This document shows positions 27,485 through 35,724 of a stretch of DNA of 64,000 bases, piece by piece. Under the pieces are notes generated by a model. It had not been told where the DNA came from. It ran no database searches and was given only the letters and a program-made list of their open reading frames with translations. This stretch comes from Chthoniobacter sp. (lineage in GTDB: Bacteria; Verrucomicrobiota; Verrucomicrobiia; Chthoniobacterales; Chthoniobacteraceae), in the NCBI GenBank assembly GCA_021414005.1, contig JAIOPH010000019.1:124001-188000 (forward strand), given 5' to 3'. Position 1 is the first letter of the stretch, and the number at the start of each line of letters is the position of its first letter. The translations under genes and the position numbers were made by a program.

Positions 27485-28624
27485 GTGGAAAATCGCACGC
27501 GCCTGGTGATGGTGGTCGGCGGGTTGTTTTTGGCGATAGCGGTTACGCTTCTGGTTTGTGGATCTGGTCAAAAAACCACCGCAACGACTTCCTTGCCGGG
27601 GGGCTCCGGCGCTGCATCCACGCCATCCGCGAACGCCCGCGCAAATCCCGGCAGTACGGGCACCAAGGCAAAAAATCCATCGGGGACCGAGACGGCCAAT
27701 CCCATCGAAACCCTCTTCGGTAAACTACAGGAAGGCACCGCGACCGAAGCGGATCTCGATGCGCTCAAGCGCGCGCTGCTGGCCGACGATCCCGCGCTGG
27801 CCACGGCCGCCATCCGCGAGTTTCTCGCGACCGGACGCGACACGCGGACCGGCTTTGATTTCGCCCTGCGCCCCGGTGGCGAACTCACCGCACCCACGCT
27901 GCGCGTGCTGCTGATGGACGTGCTCGGGCGCATCGCCAAACGCGACGGCACCGACGGCGCGGCCAAGCTCGCGCGGGAGACACTGGAAAAAAAGGACTCC
28001 GCTGACGAGTGGGCAATCGCCCTCCGCAACGTGGCGTGGCACGAGCCCGCCGCCACCGCCTATCTCACGAGCAAAGCCCGCGAGATGCTGGCCTACGAAC
28101 CTTGGCGCGCAAGTCCCTCGAGCGGGATGCTCGAAGCCTTCGATGTCATCGTTTTCACCAAGAACGCCAGCCTCACCGCCGATCTCGCCAGCGCCCAGCG
28201 CGATCCGAACGAACAGATTCAGCACGCCGCCGACGTGGCACTCGACCGGCTCGCCGCCGCCAATCCGCTCGACGTGATGAACTACCTCAATGCCAACCCC
28301 GTGCTCCTCGCCGAGCGACCGATGCTGCGCGCGGATTACTTTGCCAAGGCCGATTTGGGAGCCGCGGGGCAAAAAAATGCGCTCGAGTTTTATCTCGGCC
28401 GCACGGACATCGCCGCGGCGGAGAAAGCCAAGCTGCTCAAGGCACTCGCCACACCCGCAACGTTCGTTTCCGAGAACCTCCTCACCGAGCCGCCGCCTGA
28501 GCCGGACGAAGCGCTCCGCGAGCACGCCATCCTCGCCGCCGTCCACGAATGGCTGGTGGGCAAACGTTTCCCGTCGCTCGACAGCCAGCTTCTCGATCTC
28601 CAGCGCCGCCTCGCGCGCGAATAG
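27485..28624 (+). CDS. Membrane-anchored helical-repeat protein, hypothetical
   Basis: The 379-residue product begins at GTG. A single TM segment (residues 8-26) may be a lipoprotein-like anchor, since LLVCGSG carries a cysteine. A Ser/Thr/Gly/Pro-rich linker runs to about residue 75. The rest is alpha-helical with Ala/Leu/Asp-rich units (for example DDPALATAAIREFLATG and HAADVALDRLAAAN), suggesting HEAT- or TPR-like repeats. It follows the protease gene by 9 bp and may be its scaffold or regulator, but nothing direct shows this. It converges with the zinc-ribbon bactofilin gene. Confidence 0.72.
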   Translation: MENRTRLVMVVGGLFLAIAVTLLVCGSGQKTTATTSLPGGSGAASTPSANARANPGSTGTKAKNPSGTETANPIETLFGKLQEGTATEADLDALKRALLADDPALATAAIREFLATGRDTRTGFDFALRPGGELTAPTLRVLLMDVLGRIAKRDGTDGAAKLARETLEKKDSADEWAIALRNVAWHEPAATAYLTSKAREMLAYEPWRASPSSGMLEAFDVIVFTKNASLTADLASAQRDPNEQIQHAADVALDRLAAANPLDVMNYLNANPVLLAERPMLRADYFAKADLGAAGQKNALEFYLGRTDIAAAEKAKLLKALATPATFVSENLLTEPPPEPDEALREHAILAAVHEWLVGKRFPSLDSQLLDLQRRLARE

Positions 28625-28677
28625 CCGCAGCAGGTCGAGCGCGGATTGCGGAAAATGGCGTCGTTTTTCGGCGGGGG

Positions 28678-29535
28678 CTATCGCCCTTTGCCGCGACGCT
28701 TGGAAAGGCCACCACCCGGTCGCGCTCCCGGCACGGGCTTCGCGGGCGCGGGTGCTTCCGGCTCCGGCTGCGGCTCGGCGGGAACCTCCGCCGCCGGCTC
28801 CTCAATCGGCGGGCTGATCGCCAAGTCGCCGCTGAAAATTCCGCCCTTCTCGATGCTGATCGCGCGCGCCTGGACACTGCCTTCGAGCGCGCCACCCGAG
28901 GCGATCGTAACGCAGCCCTCGCACTCGATGCGCGCAGTGATCTTGCCGTGAATCTCCACCGCGCGCGCTTTCACCACGCGCACAAATTCCACGCTCGCTT
29001 TTTTGTCGATGACCAGTTTGTGCGCATCAATGTCGCCCGCGAACTGGCCCTGAATCTTGAACCGCGCCTCGCCCGTGCAGACGAGCACGCCGCGCAGCCT
29101 GCCCTCGATCACCGCCGCGCCGCAGGCGATCTTCGCGCTGGTCACGTCTGCTTTCGCGGAAAGCACCACCTCGCCCTGTGTTTGGATGCTGCGCCCGAAT
29201 GGCCCCGTGATTTTGAAATCGCTCAGGTCAATGTACGAGCTGCACTGCGGACACAGACTCGACTGCGCGGAACTGCTGACCTGCTGCCGCTGGCCGCAAC
29301 TGAAGCAGCAGATGTCGCGGATTTTTTCTCCCGCGACCATCTTCGTCAGCTTGGCGAAAAGCGACGGCCCTTTGAGGCTGGCGACCTCCTTGGCCAGCAG
29401 TTTCTCGATCGAGTAATGCTGCCCGCATTTGCGGCAGAAAGTCGATTTGGCAAACGCCGACTCAAGCTGGCTAAACCCGCAATGCGGGCAGTCAGCACTG
29501 ATCTTCTCAGTGTTCTTCGGGGTGTTGGAGGCCAC
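28678..29535 (-). CDS. Bactofilin with two N-terminal zinc ribbons
   Basis: The 285-residue product starts at GTG, 12 bp after the smaller bactofilin. Four CxxC pairs (Cys16/19, 34/37, 77/80, 95/98) form two zinc-ribbon-like modules. A bactofilin (DUF583/PF04519) beta-helix follows at about residues 105-230, with short hydrophobic repeats such as GRLRGVLVCTGEARF and GKITARIECEGCVTIASG. The tail is Pro/Glu/Ala-rich and ends very basic (SKRRGKGR). Bactofilins polymerise at the membrane and scaffold wall-synthesis or stalk and polar machinery. The zinc-ribbon fusion is not the textbook bactofilin layout. Context ties it to the MoxR/VWA cluster upstream. Confidence 0.86.
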   Translation of the reverse strand: MASNTPKNTEKISADCPHCGFSQLESAFAKSTFCRKCGQHYSIEKLLAKEVASLKGPSLFAKLTKMVAGEKIRDICCFSCGQRQQVSSSAQSSLCPQCSSYIDLSDFKITGPFGRSIQTQGEVVLSAKADVTSAKIACGAAVIEGRLRGVLVCTGEARFKIQGQFAGDIDAHKLVIDKKASVEFVRVVKARAVEIHGKITARIECEGCVTIASGGALEGSVQARAISIEKGGIFSGDLAISPPIEEPAAEVPAEPQPEPEAPAPAKPVPGARPGGGLSKRRGKGR

Positions 29536-29547
29536 GGCAGGCCGCGC

Positions 29548-29919
29548 TTAGCGCGCGGGAACAGCCGGACGCACGCTGGGCACCGCGCCCTTCACCGGAG
29601 TCACTTCCGAGCGTCCGACAAAAGTCGCGCCTTCCTCAATGACGAGCCGGCTTGCCTTGAGGTCGCCGTGCAACACCGCGCGGGCCTTGAGTTCACAGCG
29701 CTCGTCCACGGTGATGTTACCATGCACTTTGCCCAGCACCGTCGCGGACTTGGTCTTGATCTCGCCACGAATCTCAGCGTTTTCCCCCACCGTCAGCGTG
29801 CCGGTGGAAGTGATCTCGCCCTCGACTTTGCCGTCGATGGTGAGTTCGTTTTGAAACTTGATCGAACCTTTGATTTCGACGTCAGCGGAGAGGAGGTTTT
29901 TGCCGGAGATTTCAGCCAT
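29548..29919 (-). CDS. Bactofilin (polymer-forming cytoskeletal protein)
   Basis: The 123-residue protein starts at the ATG at 29919 (MAEISGKNLLSADVEIKG); an upstream extension to 30114 is unlikely because it lacks the conserved start. The whole protein is a bactofilin beta-helix with six-residue-spaced hydrophobic repeats: GSIKFQNELTIDGKVEGEI, GTLTVGENAEIRGEI, SATVLGKVHGNITV. Short disordered ends flank the core, as in BacA/BacM. Membrane-associated polymers that localise envelope enzymes are the family role. It is followed by the zinc-ribbon paralogue and preceded by the giant coiled-coil protein gene on the same strand. Confidence 0.92.
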   Translation of the reverse strand: MAEISGKNLLSADVEIKGSIKFQNELTIDGKVEGEITSTGTLTVGENAEIRGEIKTKSATVLGKVHGNITVDERCELKARAVLHGDLKASRLVIEEGATFVGRSEVTPVKGAVPSVRPAVPAR

Positions 29920-30110
29920 GGAAGTGATTGGATTGGGTTTGCAGGATGGTGCGGTCGCCCGCGGGTGAATGACCGCGGGAAGCCATTTTTCGTCAGTCGA
30001 AAACGCCCCGCGGAAACGATGTGCCGCGACTATGGTGCGCGGGAAAAAACGTGTCAACGCCCGCCGCGGCGCGGAGTGATAATTCACCCCGCGCCCGGCG
30101 CCCGAGTTGG

Positions 30111-33100
30111 TCACGGCTTCTTCGACTTCTCGGCGATGACGCGGTAGTAGGTTTCGACGGCTTCGCGGTATTCTTCGGGCACGGGCTGCGAGAGGCCTTT
30201 GTTAATGTCCTCGGCGAGCTTGGGCGGGAGTTTGCCCCAGCCGCCTTTTTTCAACTCGGCCATCTCGGGCGGCGTCCCTGCGGGAGGGCCAGTCGGTGAG
30301 CCCGCTCCACCTTTGGACTCGGCCATCTGGCTCATCTTGGGCGGCATGCCTTTGAACGAACCCGGCATGGCGGGTCCGCGGGCCAGGCGGGCTTGGGCCA
30401 TCGCCGCTTGAGCCATCGCGGCCATCGGACTCGGAGGACCGGGAGGACCGGGAGGACCGGGAGGTGCCGGAGGGCCGGGAGGTGCCGGAGGGCCGGGAGG
30501 CGCGGGCGGAGACTGCGGGCCCGGAGGCGTCGGCGTCGAAGGCATCGGCGATGTCGGAGACGGTGGCGTGTTTTGGGCAAGCGCCTGCGCTTTGAGCTGC
30601 TCGGCGAGCGCGTCGAGAGCACGGGCCATCTGCTGCTGTTGGGCCGCGGTGGGCGGCGGCGGGGCGGCAGGCGCGCCGGGTTTGGGCGGGCCTCCGCCGG
30701 GTTTGGGCGGACCACCACCTGGCTTCGGCGGACCTCCGCCCGGCTTGGGCGGGCCTCCACCGGGTTTGGGCGGGCCACCGCCTTTGCCGTCCTTCGGCGG
30801 ACCACCTTTGCCATCCTTCGGGGGGCCACCCTTGCCGTCTTTGGGTGGGCCGCCTTTGGCATCCTTCGGAGGGCCACCCTTGCTATCCTTGGGCGGGCCG
30901 CCGTCTTTCGGCGCGGAAGGTTTCGGCGGCGTGGTCGCGGCTTTCATGGCGTCGGCTGTCTTCGCGAGTTCCTTCTTCGCCTGATCCACGGGGGCCTTGG
31001 CCTCCATGGCTTCCGGCGCTTTTTGCAAAGCCTCCGCCGCTTTCTTCAGGTCGTTCTCCGCCGTTTTGTTGATGTCCTCGGCCAGCTTTTTCAGCAAGTC
31101 GCTGTTCTCCTTGTTCTCCAAGCGCTGCTGATGGTCGGAGGCTTGGTCCACCTTTTTCGCCGCGTCTTTCGTATCCTGATTGATCGGTTTCTGGTCGTTC
31201 AAGGCCAGCGCCAGCTTACGATCCGCAGGCGCGCCTTCCGGCAGTTTTGCCAGCGCCTGCGCCTGCTCGGCGAAAGCGCGCGCGGCGGCATCGGCCTGCT
31301 GCGCCGCCTCAATGGCGAGGGTCGCTTTCTGTTCGGTGACAATGGCCTGCGCCAGCACTTGCTGGAAAGCAGCCTGCGGACCGCCGGGTTTGGCGGCCTC
31401 GGGCCGGGCGCGGTCCGCGCCCTGATGCACCTCGCCGCGGGCCGGGTCTTCCTGGCCAATAAAGCCGCCCGCTTTTTCGCTAACAAGCTTCGCCTCCTTG
31501 AGCACGTCCTCGAGCTTCTTCGTGCTCTCCATGCGCTGCGCGGCTTCCACGATGAGGTCGGCCAGCGGCACCGCAGCGGTGGCGCGCTCGACGGCGAGCT
31601 TCGTCTTCTCCAGCACCGGCGCATTGGCCGTCGGACCGGCCGCTTGATGGGTCGCCTCCGCCGCAGCCTTGGCTTCGCGGGACATCGCCGCAGCCACACG
31701 CGCCGCTTCCAGCGCGCTCATCTTGGTCTTCGGGTTTTTGTCCTTGTTGGCCTGCTCCTCGACCTTGCGCGCGACCTCTCCCTGCTTGGTGTTGGCCTTG
31801 TCGATCAGGTTTTTTGCCTCGTCCATCTGGTTCTTCGCGATGTCCCCCAACTCCTCGCGCATCTTGTCATTCGCCTCTTCGTTGAGGCGCTTCTCCAATT
31901 CCTTGAGCTGCTCGGCCTCGGTCTTCTCCGCGAGGTTGCTGATGTCCGCAGCCTCCGCATCGCGCTGGTCGAGCTCTTCCTTCCGCGTCGGATCCTCCAG
32001 CTTACGCAGTTCCTCGCGGGTCTTCGCCACGTCCTTGCCCTGCTCCAGCGCGGCGTAGTGCGTGGCGATCAGCGTGAGCGCGTCCACGATTTTCTGCTCC
32101 TGTTCGACCGCGCGATCGAGGTCGGTCTTTTGCAATCCGGCAGTCTCGTCCTCGGTGGTTTTCTTCAACTCCTCCTCGGCCTTCGGCGGCGGGTCTTGGA
32201 GCGCAGCGAGCATGTCATCGGCATCGCGCATCCGGTCGCGCCCGTCCTTTTTCAAAATGTTCTGCTCATTGGCCTCGGCGCGGATGAGATCGCGGAGCGA
32301 GTCAATGCGCGCATTGATGGCCTGCTGCCGCGCGAGTTGCGGCTGGGCCTCAGTCTTGTTGTCGGCGGGCTTGGCCGCCTCGGCTTTCCCGGCGTGCGCG
32401 GCGGACACGAGCTTCAGCTCGGCCTCCTCCTTCGCGATGCTCAGCGCGAGTTCGCTGATCTTCGGCGTGAGCTTCGCCAGATTTTTCCGCGCCTCCTCGA
32501 TCGGCTTCTGCAAATAGGCGAGCCCGGTTTTCAGCTTGCCGGTCATCCTTTCCACCTCGCCCCGCATGCTCTCGGGCGGACGTTGAAGATTTCTCCGCTC
32601 CACCATTTCCTTCGAGAGCGCGACGAATTCCGGGCTCGTGGGAATGACGCCGATGAACGAGGTCAGTTCGTCCACGGCCTTGTCGGCCACAGAATCTTTG
32701 AGTCGCAGCCGGTTGAGCTGCGACGGTGCCATGTAGATCCGCGTGGAAATCCAGCCCCAGTCGCGCACCGCCGCAGTGCGGCCCTGCGGCGCACGCACTT
32801 CCCAGCGCTCCACGGCAGTGAGAGCCGTCAGGCCGTCGATGAGTTCCTGCAAGTTGTGCCCCGTCTCCAGCAGGCGCAGGCATTGGTCGAGCGTGTCGAG
32901 ACGCTCCGCGGTCTTCTCCGGGCCGTCGGTGCGGGAAAGGGCGTGCGTGCTTTGCAGGGCCACGGTTGCACGGCGGAGGTCGGCGACAAAGCCGTTGTCG
33001 GCCACCGCGCGCACTTCCTCGAAATCGGCGTGCGCTTTCAAAACATCGGCATGCGCTGCCCAGCGGGCGTCGATCAACGCGGCGCGATCTTCGGCGGAGA

Positions 33101-35642
33101 GCTTGTCGAGTTTCGCCAGCCCGGTCTGCTCCTCGCGTAGGCGGTCGAGGCCCGCCGCCACCGGCCCGAGGGTGTCCATGAGGTGCCGGTGGACGCCCGC
33201 CGTGAGGTCGGGCGCGGGAATGAATTTGTCGAACGGCCGCGGCGCGAGCCCCGCCGCCGCTCCCGCGAGGTGCTGGCGCTCGTCGATGCCGTTGCCCTGC
33301 GTGATGCCGGAGACCTGTCCGAAAATGGCGTCGCGAACACCCTGCAGCAATTGGCGGGCGGCCACCATCTTTGGCGGCGCATCCACGACCGGCACCTCGG
33401 CGAGCTGGGCTTCGAGGCGGTCGCGCTCGCGGTAGAAAAAGTCGCCGCTCACCCGGTCGCCGATTTCCGCGCGCGGTCCCCCGCCCGCTTTGATCGCGAG
33501 CATCACCGCGTCGAAGCTCTTTGTCAGATTGAGCACCGTGCGCAGCCGCGTGGCCACGCGCGCGAATTCCTCCTGCGTGGTGCTGATCGCGTTGATCTGG
33601 CCGACGCGGTCGAGTTCGTCGCGCAAGAACAGGCCAAGTTCGGCGATGCTGTCGATTTGCTCGGCGGAGACATCGATGCGCGTGGCCACGAGCGCCAGCG
33701 TGGTCAGCGTGGTCAGGCGCGTAGTAGTGTCGTGCAGCTCGCGCATGAGTTCGCGCTGGCCGGGTGCGGCGGCATTGGCGGCGAGGATTTCGAAAATCTT
33801 GCGCACATGCTGGGCCTCGCCGCTGTGGATGCGGCTGAGCAGGCGGCCGAGCAGCAGGAGGTCGGCGCCTTCGTGGTTGGCGGGCGCATCGCGCAGCGGA
33901 CCATTGAGCGCGGTCCAGGCGGCGTTCAGTTTCGTGTCGTAGTCGGCGTAGGCGGTGGCGACCGCAGTGAGCGCCGCTTTGCGCCCGGCGTCGCCGTCCT
34001 CGGTCTGGTCAAACTTCAACCGCGCAGCCTTGCCAGCTTCGCCCAGCGCGGTGCCGGCGGCCCCGAGTCCCTTCACCGCTTCGAGCAGCGCCTTGCGGCT
34101 TTCCAGCATGGTCAGGCGTTTGATGTCGAATCCCTCGGCCACCACCATGATCTGCAGCGGGCGCGTCTCGGCCTTGCTGCCCTTGAGATCGGTAACGATG
34201 AATTTCGTCGTGATCATGTCGGTGGCCTTCACCCCTTCCGCCGAAAGATCCCAGTCGCGCTGCACGCGCACCTTGGTGCCGCCCTCGTGCTTCATGGGCA
34301 CTTCTTTCCACGCGCTGTCGTTGATTTTCACAACCTGCGTGATCGTCGCCACACCGATGTCGTCACCGGCATTGGCAACGAGTTTCACCAATTCGTTGGC
34401 GGGGGAAACGAGGTCTTTGGTCGGCTCTTCGAACTCGATGCCCGGCAACAGATCGGGCGAGGCGCGCAGCTCATACTCCGGGCTGAACTTGTTTTCGAAC
34501 CCCGTCTTTTTCGACTTCATGTAAACGCGATAAGTCCCCGAAGCGCTCAGCGGAATCCGCGCGCCCATCCGCCCGTCGGGCAACGCGGTGAGCGGGATTT
34601 CGGTCGGCACCTTGCCCCGATCAACGATCAGCTTGCCGCTTTCCACCGGCTGGTTGGCCGAGATTTTCAACTCCACCTCCGTGCCCTCCATCGCCGCCAG
34701 ACCACCGCCCTCCTCCTTCACCGTCTTGTCGGGAAATTTCGTGTATGCGGGAAAGTGGTAGGTTTTTTCAAATCCGACCTCGTGCGGCCGCGCGACGGCC
34801 GTGAGCGTGTAGTAGCGGGTGCGCCCATCGCCGGCCTGCATGCGATAGGTCACGTTTTCGCGGCCCACCTGGACAGTGGTGGCAAAGCGGTCGCCGGGCA
34901 GCGGGGTCATGTCGCTGACCTTGCGGCCCTCGGTCTTGCTCACAGCTTCGACTTTCGCCGTCTTCGTCACCTGACCCTTGAGTTGGACGACCACCCGGAT
35001 GGCATCGCCGTGGGCCACCATCCGGTCGCCGCTTTCAGGCTCGATGATGACGAACTGCGTGCCCGAAACGCTGTCGAAATTTCCGCCGGGCAGAAGCGCG
35101 CGGAGGAAAAGCGTGCCGAAGCGAAAGCCGCTGACCAGCGTAAGCGCACCGACCGCCGCGACGATGATCGCAGCGACGCTGATGTAGCGTTTGATCAGCG
35201 CGACCGGCAGCAGCGAACTCACCTCCAGACCTTGCATGCGCGAGGAAACGTCGGACTGGAGCAGTCCGCGAAACTGATCGGAATCGAACACGTCGCCGTG
35301 GCTGCGTCCGAGTTCGACGGCGGAGAGCAAATCCTCGCGGAGCTTTGGTTCGGCGTGCTCAACGAGGCGCGCGATCTGCCGCTCGTCAGGCGCGTGCAAG
35401 AGCTGTTGCAAACACTGCCGCCAGGCGATGACTAGGACCGCCGAGTAGGCCACGGCGCTGAGCAGCCAGCGCACCCAGTCGGGCAGCAGCGGGATGAAAT
35501 AGTCCACTGCGGCGACGAGGATCATCGTGGCAAAGAGCATGGCCACGGCGGCGAAGACTCCGCGGACAATGATCAGGCTCCGCCGCCGGCGCGCGAATGC
35601 CTGGAGCTTTTGCAGTATGGTGGGATCGAGGTGGACGCTCAT
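30111..35642 (-). CDS. Giant membrane-anchored coiled-coil protein of the MoxR/VWA cluster (DUF4175-like)
   Basis: The 1843-residue protein has N-terminal TM helices at about residues 22-46 and 58-76 and a third near 153-176. An Ig-like or beta-rich exported region follows (about 200-520). A very long Ala/Glu/Lys-rich helical and coiled-coil region runs from about 520 to 1570. Near 1580-1740 are low-complexity blocks of KGGPPKDG and GGGPPKP repeats and a collagen-like Pro/Gly/Ala tract. The C-terminus has a conserved-looking motif, VPEEYREAVETYYRVIAE. Large proteins of this shape end MoxR-DUF58-VWA clusters in Planctomycetes and Verrucomicrobia and are often annotated DUF4175-like. A structural or mechanical role across the periplasm is inferred. 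The start ATG is 82 bp downstream of the preceding gene. Confidence 0.8.
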   Translation of the reverse strand: MSVHLDPTILQKLQAFARRRRSLIIVRGVFAAVAMLFATMILVAAVDYFIPLLPDWVRWLLSAVAYSAVLVIAWRQCLQQLLHAPDERQIARLVEHAEPKLREDLLSAVELGRSHGDVFDSDQFRGLLQSDVSSRMQGLEVSSLLPVALIKRYISVAAIIVAAVGALTLVSGFRFGTLFLRALLPGGNFDSVSGTQFVIIEPESGDRMVAHGDAIRVVVQLKGQVTKTAKVEAVSKTEGRKVSDMTPLPGDRFATTVQVGRENVTYRMQAGDGRTRYYTLTAVARPHEVGFEKTYHFPAYTKFPDKTVKEEGGGLAAMEGTEVELKISANQPVESGKLIVDRGKVPTEIPLTALPDGRMGARIPLSASGTYRVYMKSKKTGFENKFSPEYELRASPDLLPGIEFEEPTKDLVSPANELVKLVANAGDDIGVATITQVVKINDSAWKEVPMKHEGGTKVRVQRDWDLSAEGVKATDMITTKFIVTDLKGSKAETRPLQIMVVAEGFDIKRLTMLESRKALLEAVKGLGAAGTALGEAGKAARLKFDQTEDGDAGRKAALTAVATAYADYDTKLNAAWTALNGPLRDAPANHEGADLLLLGRLLSRIHSGEAQHVRKIFEILAANAAAPGQRELMRELHDTTTRLTTLTTLALVATRIDVSAEQIDSIAELGLFLRDELDRVGQINAISTTQEEFARVATRLRTVLNLTKSFDAVMLAIKAGGGPRAEIGDRVSGDFFYRERDRLEAQLAEVPVVDAPPKMVAARQLLQGVRDAIFGQVSGITQGNGIDERQHLAGAAAGLAPRPFDKFIPAPDLTAGVHRHLMDTLGPVAAGLDRLREEQTGLAKLDKLSAEDRAALIDARWAAHADVLKAHADFEEVRAVADNGFVADLRRATVALQSTHALSRTDGPEKTAERLDTLDQCLRLLETGHNLQELIDGLTALTAVERWEVRAPQGRTAAVRDWGWISTRIYMAPSQLNRLRLKDSVADKAVDELTSFIGVIPTSPEFVALSKEMVERRNLQRPPESMRGEVERMTGKLKTGLAYLQKPIEEARKNLAKLTPKISELALSIAKEEAELKLVSAAHAGKAEAAKPADNKTEAQPQLARQQAINARIDSLRDLIRAEANEQNILKKDGRDRMRDADDMLAALQDPPPKAEEELKKTTEDETAGLQKTDLDRAVEQEQKIVDALTLIATHYAALEQGKDVAKTREELRKLEDPTRKEELDQRDAEAADISNLAEKTEAEQLKELEKRLNEEANDKMREELGDIAKNQMDEAKNLIDKANTKQGEVARKVEEQANKDKNPKTKMSALEAARVAAAMSREAKAAAEATHQAAGPTANAPVLEKTKLAVERATAAVPLADLIVEAAQRMESTKKLEDVLKEAKLVSEKAGGFIGQEDPARGEVHQGADRARPEAAKPGGPQAAFQQVLAQAIVTEQKATLAIEAAQQADAAARAFAEQAQALAKLPEGAPADRKLALALNDQKPINQDTKDAAKKVDQASDHQQRLENKENSDLLKKLAEDINKTAENDLKKAAEALQKAPEAMEAKAPVDQAKKELAKTADAMKAATTPPKPSAPKDGGPPKDSKGGPPKDAKGGPPKDGKGGPPKDGKGGPPKDGKGGGPPKPGGGPPKPGGGPPKPGGGPPKPGGGPPKPGAPAAPPPPTAAQQQQMARALDALAEQLKAQALAQNTPPSPTSPMPSTPTPPGPQSPPAPPGPPAPPGPPAPPGPPGPPGPPSPMAAMAQAAMAQARLARGPAMPGSFKGMPPKMSQMAESKGGAGSPTGPPAGTPPEMAELKKGGWGKLPPKLAEDINKGLSQPVPEEYREAVETYYRVIAEKSKKP
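30430..30520 (-). repeat. Collagen-like Pro/Gly/Ala triplet tract
   Basis: Imperfect 9- and 18-bp repeats encode about ten triplets in which every third residue is Gly or Ala (PPG, PPA). The tract lies near residues 1707-1737 of the giant coiled-coil protein. Confidence 0.7.
30683..30905 (-). repeat. In-frame 21-bp and 24-bp tandem repeats
   Basis: About five 21-bp units encode PGGGPPK and about five 24-bp units encode GGPPKDGK-type octapeptides. All unit lengths are multiples of three, so copy number can vary without a frameshift. They lie near residues 1580-1653 of the giant protein. Confidence 0.85.
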
Positions 35643-35724
35643 AGGTCTGAAGTAGTTAGCGGGATACTAGACGCGGAATTCGGAAGGTTGTTGAACGCTG
35701 CAACCGGCCCCAGGCCGCGTTGCC

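Noticed and set aside
30683..30905. Possible CRISPR array because of regularly spaced repeats
   Set aside because: Units are contiguous 21- and 24-bp codon repeats inside a coding frame, without unique spacers; no cas genes are present.
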